Shown: positions 1 to 7,518, numbered from the stretch's first letter. The stretch is DNA of 7,873 nucleotides from SIG673 sp964570105 (GCA_964570105.1 CAZMWM010000087.1:1-7873); one strand, 5' to 3'. Notes: generated by a model from the sequence alone, not told the origin. Program-made: numbers and translations.

Positions 1-53
1 GCGCGACCTTGCCAAGGTCGAGGTGGCGGGTTCGAGCCCCGTAATCCGCTCCA
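1..53 (+). tRNA. tRNA-Gly (anticodon GCC), 5' part cut off by the window start
   Basis: This is the 3' two thirds of a glycine tRNA that reads GGC and GGU codons. The anticodon arm is complete: a 5-bp stem (4-8 with 16-20) encloses the 7-base loop TTGCCAA, with anticodon GCC at 11-13. A 5-base variable loop follows (21-25). The T arm pairs 26-30 with 38-42 around the loop TTCGAGC (31-37). The 3' acceptor strand is 43-49, the discriminator base is T50 (usual for bacterial tRNA-Gly), and CCA is encoded at 51-53. The D arm and 5' acceptor strand lie outside the window. From the 3' strand, the missing 5' end should read close to GCGGATT. Confidence 0.95.
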
Positions 54-90
54 TAGAAAAAAGCAAGTCGGTTGACTTGCTTTTTTCTAT
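53..90 (+). terminator. Rho-independent terminator of the tRNA-Gly transcript
   Basis: A perfect inverted repeat pairs 53-69 with 74-90 (17 bp) around the 4-base loop GGTT. The 3' arm contains six T in a row (81-86) after the G/C-containing core GCAAGTC/GACTTGC. It starts at the last base of the tRNA CCA, so it almost certainly ends the tRNA transcript. The A run in the 5' arm gives a U tract on the opposite strand as well, so it may act in both directions. Confidence 0.9.
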
Positions 91-165
91 CATACAAGGC
101 TTGCGCCTTGGTTACATACCGCAGACAAGCTGCGGATTTCATACACGCCTTCGGCGTGATTTTAC
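91..165. repeat. Tandem array of three short hairpins with conserved spacers
   Basis: Three small hairpins follow one another: 95-100 with 105-110 (CAAGGC/GCCTTG), 119-124 with 130-135 (CCGCAG/CTGCGG) and 144-149 with 153-158 (CACGCC/GGCGTG). Each has a 6-bp stem and a loop of 3-5 bases. Each is preceded by CATA (91-94, 115-118, 140-143), giving a 24-25 bp period, and followed by a spacer of the type (G/A)TT(A/T)CATA or similar. The stems differ entirely in sequence but stay fully paired, while the spacers stay alike. No protein-coding reading is convincing here. The array lies between the tRNA terminator and the promoter of the next gene. It resembles intergenic palindromic repeat families in general, but I cannot name a family. 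Confidence 0.7.
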
Positions 166-207
166 AAGGAAAATTTTCTTAACATCGGCAAAAAACAGCA
201 AGACCAC

Positions 208-236
208 TTGACAAACGTCGACAAAGCGGTTACAAT
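208..236 (+). promoter_or_regulatory. Housekeeping-sigma promoter for the SGNH hydrolase gene
   Basis: A perfect -35 box TTGACA (208-213) and a -10 box TACAAT (231-236, five of six consensus bases) are separated by the optimal 17 bp. Transcription should begin near 242-244, leaving a leader of about 105 bases before the ATG at 351. No operator palindrome or catabolite-response-like site is obvious over or beside the boxes, so nothing here shows how it is regulated. Confidence 0.8.
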
Positions 237-350
237 TATCTTGTCGGGAGCTTACAGCAACGGCGTGTTTCGCGGGCAAGCAAAAGCCACAAAAGCACTC
301 GCCGAAGCGGAGCAAGATCAACGAAAACACCCACAAGGAGAACGAAAGTT

Positions 351-1328
351 ATGAAAACTACCGCCACAGAGCTTCGCGCAAGCGCAAGCAGAATGATCTC
401 GGGTGAGCGACTTGTCGCAGATAACAACACGGTGATGCACGACAAGCGTCTCGGCTTCACGTGTGAGCTGAGCGACGGATATCGCGGACTTATACGGCTC
501 GGACACGGAAAGACGGACTACGCCTCGTCCTACCTTGAGCTGACGGAAAATGAGCTGACCGTTTATCAGCATTACGCCGAGCTGTCCACGGTCATAAAAA
601 AAGAGCACGGTCTCAAGCTTGGCGGCGAGCTTAGCGTTTTCATCTCCACCGGCTACGGCGACGCCGATATAACCGTCTCCGCTTCCGCCGGAACGTTTTC
701 ACTGAGGAACGTCAGCTGGTACGGACGGAACGGCGACGTTTACGCGGAATGCGTCTCGGGCGAAATGGAGAATGTAAGTCTCAGATGGTCGTGTCCGGGC
801 TATGAAAAAAGCATCTACGTTTTCGGAGACTCTTATTTGAACGCTCTTTCTCCCGAAAGATGGTCGTATTATCTTCACCGCGACGGATTTAACGGTTGCT
901 TTATGACCGGATTTCCGGGGATGGGCAGCACGCGCGGCGCGGTCGACCTGAAACTCGCCATCGAAAGAGGTAAGCCGAAATACGCCGTGTGGCTACTCGG
1001 TATGAACAACGGCGACAACGGAAGCATCTCTCCAGAATGGCTCAACGCTGTGGAGGAGCTTTTGAGCTTATGCGACAGGAACGGCATCATCCCCGTGCTT
1101 TCTACCGTGCCAAACACGCCAAAGGTGGACAACAGCTTCAAAAACGCTTGGGTGCGCAATTCCGGAGTACGGTATATAGATATGGAACGGGCAGTCGGAG
1201 CACATAAAAGCAAGGAATGGTACCCCGGTATGCTCTCTCCCGATCTCATCCACCCCGTAGCCCTCGGTGCTCAAGCCCTTTATGTCCGCGCACTTGCCGA
1301 TATGCCCGAGCTTGCCGTAAAGGCTTGA
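351..1328 (+). CDS. SGNH/GDSL-family hydrolase (probable carbohydrate esterase)
   Basis: This 325-residue protein carries the blocks of the SGNH hydrolase fold in its C-terminal half. Block I is FGDSY with the nucleophile Ser161. Block II is the glycine-rich GFPGMGS (187-193). Block III is GMNN with Asn219 or Asn220 for the oxyanion hole. Block V is SPDLIH with Asp298 and His301. Such enzymes hydrolyse esters, often acetyl groups on sugars, but the substrate cannot be read from the sequence. Residues 1-150 form a separate region rich in predicted beta strands, ending just before the catalytic domain; I infer a beta-sandwich accessory domain. There is no signal peptide or membrane segment, so the enzyme is probably cytoplasmic. 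The start is supported by AAGGAG (335-340), 10 bases before the ATG, and by the promoter at 208-236. The gene converges on the GH2 gene. Family is near certain, activity is not. Confidence 0.88.
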   Translation: MKTTATELRASASRMISGERLVADNNTVMHDKRLGFTCELSDGYRGLIRLGHGKTDYASSYLELTENELTVYQHYAELSTVIKKEHGLKLGGELSVFISTGYGDADITVSASAGTFSLRNVSWYGRNGDVYAECVSGEMENVSLRWSCPGYEKSIYVFGDSYLNALSPERWSYYLHRDGFNGCFMTGFPGMGSTRGAVDLKLAIERGKPKYAVWLLGMNNGDNGSISPEWLNAVEELLSLCDRNGIIPVLSTVPNTPKVDNSFKNAWVRNSGVRYIDMERAVGAHKSKEWYPGMLSPDLIHPVALGAQALYVRALADMPELAVKA

Positions 1329-1354
1329 TTAAATGTAATTAAATATAATCAACG

Positions 1355-1404
1355 AAAACACGACCGCCGTTGGCATATTATGGTGCCGAAAGCGGTCGTG
1401 TTTT
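1355..1404. terminator. Bidirectional terminator shared by the convergent SGNH and GH2 genes
   Basis: A 13-bp stem pairs 1355-1367 with 1392-1404 (AAAACACGACCGC with its complement). The long apex contains a small inner pairing, GGCA (1372-1375) with TGCC (1384-1387). The outer stem ends in AAAA and TTTT, giving a U tract on both strands. It lies 26 bases after the SGNH stop and about 70 bases past the GH2 stop at 1473, so it fits as the common end of both transcripts. Confidence 0.82.
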
Positions 1405-1472
1405 ATAAATTGAAGAAACGCTATCATTCGGTTATCACCAGCTTACGAGTCTACGGTGTTGTACAGGTATGC

Positions 1473-3623
1473 TTAAGCGAATATTCCGTAAACGAGGATA
1501 TCGTAGGCGAGCGATGATGAGGTGAGCGTTACGCGTTTCAGTGTGCTTTTGTTTTCAAGGGGGATATTAAGGCGATTTATAATGTAGTTTTCGAAATTCT
1601 TATCATACCCGAAGCGAGCAAAGCGTTTGGCTTTTTCCGCGATGGGATCTATTCTCGACGAGCCGGACGTGGTATACACCGTTGTAAGCTCTATTCCGTT
1701 TCTGATCGGCATCTGTTCGCGTTCGCCGCTTTCGTACTCGAGAGTCAGCTCAGCCGCCGTCTCTCCGTAATCGCCGCCGAGCGGATAGCCGACCGAGGCG
1801 CTGACCAAGCCGAGAAGTGTTAATTCCGACGTTTTCCGTCCGCAGTCGAAAACGACCTTTTCGCCGTCCGAAACGACGTATGGAACGGGGGAGACGCCTT
1901 TTATATCATTTCCGAGCAGTTTAGGACCGACGGTGAGCTTTCTTGCGCGCATACCGTTATATTTACGTGCTTCTCGGTCGTATTTTTGCGCCCGCTCCAA
2001 AAAACTGTTATAGCTCTCGCCGCCGCTAACGTGCTCGAGCGGAGCTTTTTCCATCTTATCGAGCGCTTCAAAGTAATAGTTATCCTCGTAGCTTTTTTCT
2101 TTTTTGGCGTCTGCCCAAGCCTCGCAAAATGCGCCGTATATCAAGTTTGGCACTCGATCTCCGTTCACGAGCGCTTCCTTCAGCACTCCGTCAACACAAG
2201 CAGGTCTGCCTCTTCCGTAATCGTTCGCTTCCGCCCAATACCAGAAGAAAGCTCCCGCAAGCGCGTTTCCGTCCGAATTTGCCTTATAAGCTCCGTACAT
2301 CTCGTGGATAAAATCGGAGAGCAAGCTCGGGTTGTCGTAGACATCGTGACCGCCCCATTCCGTAAAGATCAGCGGTCTGTCGGTAAGCAGGGATATCGAC
2401 CGTCTTGATCTTTCGAAGGTATTCGAATACGGATGCATAGTGTAAAAGTCAAAGCCGCACATATTATAATATTTCAGCGTGTCCTCGTCGCTCATACAGT
2501 TGGCGCCGGAAACAAGTCTGGTCGGATCGTTCTCGCGGCAAACGCGAGCGGCGGACACGAGGTATTCCTCGGTAAATCTGCATTCGTTAAAGCAGAGCCA
2601 AAAAGCGATACAGGGATGGTTCCTGTCGCGCAGCACAGTCCTTTTTAACACCTCAAGGCTGTTTTTTCTGACCTGCGGCTCCGACGTATCCGACCACCAA
2701 AGCCCCGGCTCCTCCGACACCATGATGCCGAGCCTGTCGGCTATATCGAGCGTTACCTTATTGTGCGGATAATGGACGAGACGGACGAAGTTGCACCCCG
2801 TTTCCTTTATCATTCTAAGGTCCTTTTCTATCTGCTCGGCGCTTACCGTATGTCCGCATCCCGGGAACATCTCGTGTTTGCATACGCCTTGAAGGAACGT
2901 GGGCTTACCGTTTATGATAAAACGGTGACGGTCGCACTTGATCTCGCGAAATCCGACGTTACAGCAGTATTCATCGACCGTGGAGCCGTTGACAGCGAGC
3001 GAGACCGAAAGCTTATACAGCTCGGGTGCGTCGGTTGACCAAAGCTTTACGTTTTCGAGTTGTCTTGTGACCTTTTTCGTGCTTGCGCTTACCGAAAAAG
3101 CGTCTGCCCGCTCGCCGCCGTGGGTAAGCGAGACGAACAGCTCTCCCTCGGTATCCGAGCTTAACTCAAATTCGAGCGTATAGCGTGCGGCGCGGTAGGA
3201 GTTTTCAAGCTCGGTGTGAAAGAACACGTCCTTCACGTACTCCTTGCCGCAATAAAGCAGAGAGACATCGCGTATCACGCCTCCGTAATTTTCCCATCCT
3301 GCCGTCGGACCGAACACGGGGGAGATATCCTCAAGCACCACCTTCAGCTCGTTATCCTTCGCCTTTACTATGTCCGTGATATCAAAGCGATATTCGGAAT
3401 AAGCCGTCATTTCGCCCAGATGCGTTCCGTTGAGGAACACCTCGGCGTGATATGTGATACCGTCAAATTGAAGAAACACGCGCTCGGAGCTTACATCAAG
3501 ATCGAAATACCTTCTGCATTCCGAGTGACCGACAGCAAGAGCCGAATAAGGGACCTCGCGTTCACGCTCGGCGCCTCCTCCTACGCGATATGACCATTTG
3601 CCGTTAAGCGACTGTTTTTTCAT
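1473..3623 (-). CDS. Glycoside hydrolase family 2 enzyme (beta-galactosidase/beta-glucuronidase-like)
   Basis: This 716-residue protein has the GH2 layout: an N-terminal jelly-roll sugar-binding domain (about 1-118, ending in GGVIRDV), an immunoglobulin-like beta domain (about 120-225) and a TIM barrel (about 226-510). The probable acid/base is Glu347 in FNEC and the probable nucleophile is Glu422 in FTEWGG. Other family signatures are GVCKHE (246-251) and NFVRLVHYPH (278-287). GH2 enzymes remove terminal beta-linked sugars with retention of configuration. The NxKG motif that marks glucuronide-specific members is not visible (the region reads VDGVLKEALVNGDR, 477-490), so beta-glucuronidase activity is doubtful. 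Residues about 556-716 are an additional C-terminal beta-rich domain that I cannot assign. No signal peptide is seen, so it is probably cytoplasmic. The start has AAGGAG (minus strand, 3641-3636), 12 bases upstream. dnaE lies 81 bp upstream on the same strand with no clear terminator between, so read-through is possible. Confidence 0.92.
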   Translation of the reverse strand: MKKQSLNGKWSYRVGGGAEREREVPYSALAVGHSECRRYFDLDVSSERVFLQFDGITYHAEVFLNGTHLGEMTAYSEYRFDITDIVKAKDNELKVVLEDISPVFGPTAGWENYGGVIRDVSLLYCGKEYVKDVFFHTELENSYRAARYTLEFELSSDTEGELFVSLTHGGERADAFSVSASTKKVTRQLENVKLWSTDAPELYKLSVSLAVNGSTVDEYCCNVGFREIKCDRHRFIINGKPTFLQGVCKHEMFPGCGHTVSAEQIEKDLRMIKETGCNFVRLVHYPHNKVTLDIADRLGIMVSEEPGLWWSDTSEPQVRKNSLEVLKRTVLRDRNHPCIAFWLCFNECRFTEEYLVSAARVCRENDPTRLVSGANCMSDEDTLKYYNMCGFDFYTMHPYSNTFERSRRSISLLTDRPLIFTEWGGHDVYDNPSLLSDFIHEMYGAYKANSDGNALAGAFFWYWAEANDYGRGRPACVDGVLKEALVNGDRVPNLIYGAFCEAWADAKKEKSYEDNYYFEALDKMEKAPLEHVSGGESYNSFLERAQKYDREARKYNGMRARKLTVGPKLLGNDIKGVSPVPYVVSDGEKVVFDCGRKTSELTLLGLVSASVGYPLGGDYGETAAELTLEYESGEREQMPIRNGIELTTVYTTSGSSRIDPIAEKAKRFARFGYDKNFENYIINRLNIPLENKSTLKRVTLTSSSLAYDILVYGIFA

Positions 3624-3704
3624 TTGTTCTTATGTCTCCTTTTTGATCTTCAATATTAAAGTCCCGAGTGCAGGTCAATGAGGGTGGTATTTCGGAAAAG
3701 CAGG

Positions 3705-6700
3705 TCATCTGAACGCGACGTTTTCGTCACCGAGCAGTTTTTTCAGCTCCGAGACGACAAATCCGATAGGGGCGCAGTCAAGCTCGGGACGGTGCGTATA
3801 GAGCTTTGACTCGGGATCGAAAAATATCACCCGAGCACGCTCCTCGCCGACGTCGCTCGCGAATATCTTAAGGACGCTCTCGGCGCGTTTGGCGGCGTCC
3901 GATGTGGGATCGGATATCTTTAAGAAGAGCTTATCAAAGCTTTTCTTGTGATCGTACACCTCGGGCGGATAGCTTGGGCGCGAATGCACGGTGACAGCGT
4001 TTTCCTTTGGCACCGTATCTGCGGTATTTGCCGCGTCTTTGGGTGGGGTGTATGCGTCGATAACACTCTTTACGACGCTAAAGGAACGGCTTTCACGCGG
4101 TAATTCCCCGAAATTCGCATTATTATCGGCTCGCGAGCCGTAAACACGTGCCGAATTTTTGCGTCCGCGGAGGGCGTCGCTTTCGATAAGCGCGGCAAAA
4201 GGCGAAGGTCTGTGCGTATATTTACCGTTTGGGCGAAGCGGAGCGACTGCGCGAACGAGCAGCTTTGGCGGCTCCTCCTCGCGAACGGATATCTCACCGT
4301 ACACCGCAACGACCGTATCGGGAGAGGTAATCTGAGCAAGCTCTGAATAGAGCTTCGGGAATATCACGCACTCTATCTCGCCGTATCTGTCCTCAAGCTT
4401 TATAAACGCCATACTTTCGCCGCTCTTCGTCCTTTTAACGGTACGCGCCGATATCAGCCCGGCTACCGAGACGAACTGCTTCTCACTGTACGCGGGGGAC
4501 TCGTTCCCGTCCTCGAATGCGGCTATCAGCTCGCTTATCGGAACGGCGTCGGCGTCTGCGGCATTTTCCGAATACTCGTCTGTGATATGTCCGGAAAAAT
4601 ACATTCCCGACGCTTCCTTTTCAAGTGACAGCCGCTCGCGCAGAGAAAGCTCCGGAATGTCGGGATAGTCGTAACCGTCGTCCGCGGACTCGCCGACCTG
4701 AGCAAAGAGATTTAACTGTCCCTCGATATTACCGCGCTGTCTGTCGCATATTCGGTCAACTATCTCCTCGTAGCACGCAAGGAGCTGGCTCCTTTTAGCA
4801 TCGATGCCGTCGAAGGCACCTGCTTTTATCAAAGCCTCGAGCTGTCTCTTGTTCAGCTCCGAGCCGTACATCCTGTTGACAAGATCGGCAAATCCGCTAA
4901 AAGCCCCGTTGTTCTTTCTCTCCTCGATCAGCTTTTCCGCGAAGGACTGACCTACGTTCTTGAGTGCAAGCAGACCGTAACGGATGTTTTTCCCGGTCGC
5001 GTCAACGTGAAAGCCGGATGTGCTCTCATTCACGGACGGCGCAAGCAGAGCTATACCCATCCTTGCCGCATCCGCCGTATATTTCGCGAGCTTTCCGTGA
5101 TCTCCAAATTCGCTCGTCATAAGCGAAGCCATATATTCCGCAGGATAATGCCGTTTCAGAAAAGCGGTACGGTAAGAAAGCACCGCGTACGCGGCGGCGT
5201 GGCTCTTATTGAAGGCGTATCCCGCAAAGCTGACTATCTCGTCAAACAGCTCGCCTGCGGCATTTGCATCTATGCCGTTACCGATACATCCGCGCAAAAA
5301 ATCCTCTCTTTGAGCACGGATGACCTCCGGCTTCTTTTTGGATATCGCGCGGCGGACGATATCAGCCTTTCCGAGCGAATATCCGGCAAGACGTCGGAAT
5401 ATCTCCATCACCTGCTCCTGATATATGATGCAACCGTACGTTCCGTCGAGTATCGGTGCAAGCTCGGGTATAGCGTACTTTACAGTCTTGCCCCGACGGT
5501 GCTCCAGCACTCTCGGTATCGCGTCCATAGGTCCGGGGCGGTACAGCGCGTTCACTATCATTATATCCCCGATCGATGTCGGTCTGAATTCCGTGAGCAT
5601 AGACTGCATCCCATTGCTCTCCAGCTGAAAAACGCCGGCGCTGTTGCCTTCGGAGAGCATGGCGAAGGTCGCTGTATCATCCTCCGGTATGTTCTCTATT
5701 GAAAATTCCGGGTGTTTTTCCCTTATCTGCTCGACCGTACCGTTTATCACGGTGAGATAACGCAGACCGAGAAAATCAAATTTCAAAAGTCCGAGCGATG
5801 CCACCGTGTCCATATCGTATTGTGTGATGGGGATGCTCCTGTTTACGGCGAGCGGAACGTGATCGGATACGGCGCGATCGCTTATCACCACGCCTGCGGC
5901 GTGCGTGGATGCGTGATGCGGCATACCCTCGAGCGCCTTCGCGGTCGAGATCAGCCGTCTTATCTCGGGGGATGCCTCCATCATCTCGCGGAGCTGTTTG
6001 GTCTTTTCAGCCTCGGCAAGCGTTATTCCCGGCTGACGCGGTATCGCCTTGGCGACGGCGTCCACCTCGGCGTATGCCATTCCCATCGCGCGTCCGACGT
6101 CCCTTACAGCCGCGTTGGCGGCAAGCGTACCGAAGGCGATTATCTGAGAAACGCGGTCATTTCCGTACTTTTCGGAAACGTACTGTATCACCTCGCCGCG
6201 TCGGATATAACAAAAATCTATATCAAAGTCCGGCATACTGACTCGCTCGGGATTAAGAAAACGCTCGAACAGCAGACCGAATCGCAAAGGATCCACGTCG
6301 GTTATTCCGATAAGATACGCGACAAGGCTTCCTGCTCCCGAGCCTCTTCCGGGACCGACGGGGATGCCCTTTGATCTTGCGTATCCGACAAAATCCGCAA
6401 CTATCAGGTAATACTCCGAATATCCCATTCCGATTATCACGGAAAGCTCGTATTCCACGCGCTCTCTGTAATCCGTTTCCGTGCGTTCCTCGGCAAACTC
6501 TATACTACCGCTCTCCGTCCTTTCGGAAAGCCCCGCGTACGCGCGTCTTTTCAGATATTCGGCAGGATCGCTTCCGTCCGGCGGTGTGAACGACGGCAGG
6601 ATGTATCTTCCGAAGCTGAAATCAAAATTGCACCTCTCCGCTATCCTTGCGGTATTGCTGACGGCTTCGGGATGAGAAGCGAACAGGCTCTGCATCTCCT

Positions 6701-7445
6701 CGGTGCTCTTATAATAAAATTCGTTGGTCTCAAAGCCCACGGACGCGCCGTCTGTCAGACGCGTATTGGTCTGTATGCACATCATTATCTTCTGGATCTC
6801 GGCATCCGAGCGGCGAAGATAATGCACGTCGTTCGTGGCAACGAGAGGTATACCCGTCTTTTCGGATATAGTGTACAGACCGAAATTCACCTGCTTTTGC
6901 AGAGCGATACCGTGATCCTGCACCTCGAGATAGAAATTTCCGTCTCCGAAGATGGCGTTCAGCTCAAGAGCGCAAGCAGTTGCTCCTGCCATATCCGTCG
7001 CCGCGATCATCCTCGGTATCCTTCCGCTAAGGCACCCGGAAAGCGCGATAAGCCCTTCGTGATATTGACGCAAAAGCTCCGTGTCGACACGCGGTTTTAT
7101 ATAAAATCCCTCGGTAAATCCCAGAGATACAAGCTTTATGAGATTTCGGTAGCCGACCTCGTTCTCACAGAGCAACACGAGGTGAGAGAACTCCGAATCC
7201 TCGGCGTGTGTCTTGTCAAAGCGCGACCTCGGAGCGAGATATACCTCGCACCCGATCAACGGCTTGATGCCTTCCGCCTTGCAGGCGTTATAAAACGCTA
7301 CCGCGCCGTACATAACGCCGTGATCCGTTATGGCTACCGCGCTGTGTCCGGAGGATTTCACGACCGCAGGGATATCCTTTATGCGGCACGCGCCGTCAAG
7401 CAGACTGTATTCCGTATGCAGATGCAGATGCACGAATTCCGACAT
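3705..7445 (-). CDS. dnaE: DNA polymerase III subunit alpha (DnaE type, PHP-domain replicative polymerase)
   Basis: This 1246-residue C-family polymerase copies DNA in the replisome. The N-terminal PHP domain (1-210) begins with HLHLHTEYSLLDG. All nine expected metal ligands seem present: His8, His10, Asp17, His42, Glu67, His88, Cys138, Asp206 and His208. The palm carries GPGRGSGAGS (364-373) and the catalytic aspartates Asp406 and Asp408 (PDFDID), with the third at Asp557 (KFDFLGL). Fingers motifs such as YQEQVM (675-680) and AFNKSHAAAYA (744-754) follow. QLNLF (910-914) is a good sliding-clamp-binding motif. An OB fold covers about 990-1070, then a low-complexity linker (about 1076-1168) and a C-terminal domain (1169-1246) ending LGDENVAFR, similar to the tail of Bacillota DnaE proteins. 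It is somewhat longer than the usual 1100-1180 residues, mainly through the linker. The ATG has the G-rich site AGGGGGG (7456-7450) only 4 bases upstream. The PHP motif starts at residue 6, which fixes the start closely. Many Bacillota also have PolC, which cannot be judged here. Confidence 0.98.
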   Translation of the reverse strand: MSEFVHLHLHTEYSLLDGACRIKDIPAVVKSSGHSAVAITDHGVMYGAVAFYNACKAEGIKPLIGCEVYLAPRSRFDKTHAEDSEFSHLVLLCENEVGYRNLIKLVSLGFTEGFYIKPRVDTELLRQYHEGLIALSGCLSGRIPRMIAATDMAGATACALELNAIFGDGNFYLEVQDHGIALQKQVNFGLYTISEKTGIPLVATNDVHYLRRSDAEIQKIMMCIQTNTRLTDGASVGFETNEFYYKSTEEMQSLFASHPEAVSNTARIAERCNFDFSFGRYILPSFTPPDGSDPAEYLKRRAYAGLSERTESGSIEFAEERTETDYRERVEYELSVIIGMGYSEYYLIVADFVGYARSKGIPVGPGRGSGAGSLVAYLIGITDVDPLRFGLLFERFLNPERVSMPDFDIDFCYIRRGEVIQYVSEKYGNDRVSQIIAFGTLAANAAVRDVGRAMGMAYAEVDAVAKAIPRQPGITLAEAEKTKQLREMMEASPEIRRLISTAKALEGMPHHASTHAAGVVISDRAVSDHVPLAVNRSIPITQYDMDTVASLGLLKFDFLGLRYLTVINGTVEQIREKHPEFSIENIPEDDTATFAMLSEGNSAGVFQLESNGMQSMLTEFRPTSIGDIMIVNALYRPGPMDAIPRVLEHRRGKTVKYAIPELAPILDGTYGCIIYQEQVMEIFRRLAGYSLGKADIVRRAISKKKPEVIRAQREDFLRGCIGNGIDANAAGELFDEIVSFAGYAFNKSHAAAYAVLSYRTAFLKRHYPAEYMASLMTSEFGDHGKLAKYTADAARMGIALLAPSVNESTSGFHVDATGKNIRYGLLALKNVGQSFAEKLIEERKNNGAFSGFADLVNRMYGSELNKRQLEALIKAGAFDGIDAKRSQLLACYEEIVDRICDRQRGNIEGQLNLFAQVGESADDGYDYPDIPELSLRERLSLEKEASGMYFSGHITDEYSENAADADAVPISELIAAFEDGNESPAYSEKQFVSVAGLISARTVKRTKSGESMAFIKLEDRYGEIECVIFPKLYSELAQITSPDTVVAVYGEISVREEEPPKLLVRAVAPLRPNGKYTHRPSPFAALIESDALRGRKNSARVYGSRADNNANFGELPRESRSFSVVKSVIDAYTPPKDAANTADTVPKENAVTVHSRPSYPPEVYDHKKSFDKLFLKISDPTSDAAKRAESVLKIFASDVGEERARVIFFDPESKLYTHRPELDCAPIGFVVSELKKLLGDENVAFR

Positions 7446-7461
7446 AATACCCCCCTGAAAA

Positions 7462-7489
7462 ATAATATCTTATATTTTGCCGATAGCAA
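7462..7489 (-). promoter_or_regulatory. Candidate promoter of dnaE
   Basis: On the minus strand, TTGCTA (7489-7484, four of six consensus bases) and TATTAT (7467-7462, five of six) lie 16 bp apart. Transcription would start near 7455, leaving only a very short leader before the ATG at 7445. An overlapping TATAAG could serve as an alternative -10 box but lacks a good -35 partner. The assignment rests on sequence match alone. Confidence 0.35.
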
Positions 7490-7518
7490 GACCGAGTTGG
7501 ATGCATGCCCCTGAATTA

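Noticed and set aside
23..211. Plus-strand open frame of 62 codons
   Set aside because: It begins inside the tRNA and runs through the terminator and the short hairpin array, so it is not a plausible gene.
139..608. Overlapping minus-strand open frames at 139-336, 236-460 and 318-608
   Set aside because: They are antisense to the promoter, leader and 5' part of the SGNH gene, with no ribosome sites and no domain signals.
875..3593. Other frames opposite or within the SGNH and GH2 genes (for example 875-1249 minus, 1986-2408 plus, 3216-3593 plus)
   Set aside because: They overlap strongly supported coding sequence in another frame and show no independent coding evidence.
3650..3678. Promoter for the GH2 gene with TTGACC (3678-3673, minus strand)
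   Set aside because: No -10 box at 16-18 bp spacing matches more than three consensus bases; the better A+T hexamers sit at 14-15 bp. It is too weak to list as a feature.
3670..3707. Direct repeat GCAGGTCA at 3670-3677 and 3700-3707
   Set aside because: It is eight bases only, one copy overlaps the dnaE stop codon, and there is no further copy or symmetry to suggest an operator.
6672..7514. Long plus-strand open frame (280 codons) opposite the start of dnaE, and similar ones at 5007-5702 and 5712-6374
   Set aside because: They lie antisense to conserved DnaE domains, have no ribosome sites or recognisable motifs, and arise because the dnaE codons avoid triplets that read as stops on the other strand.
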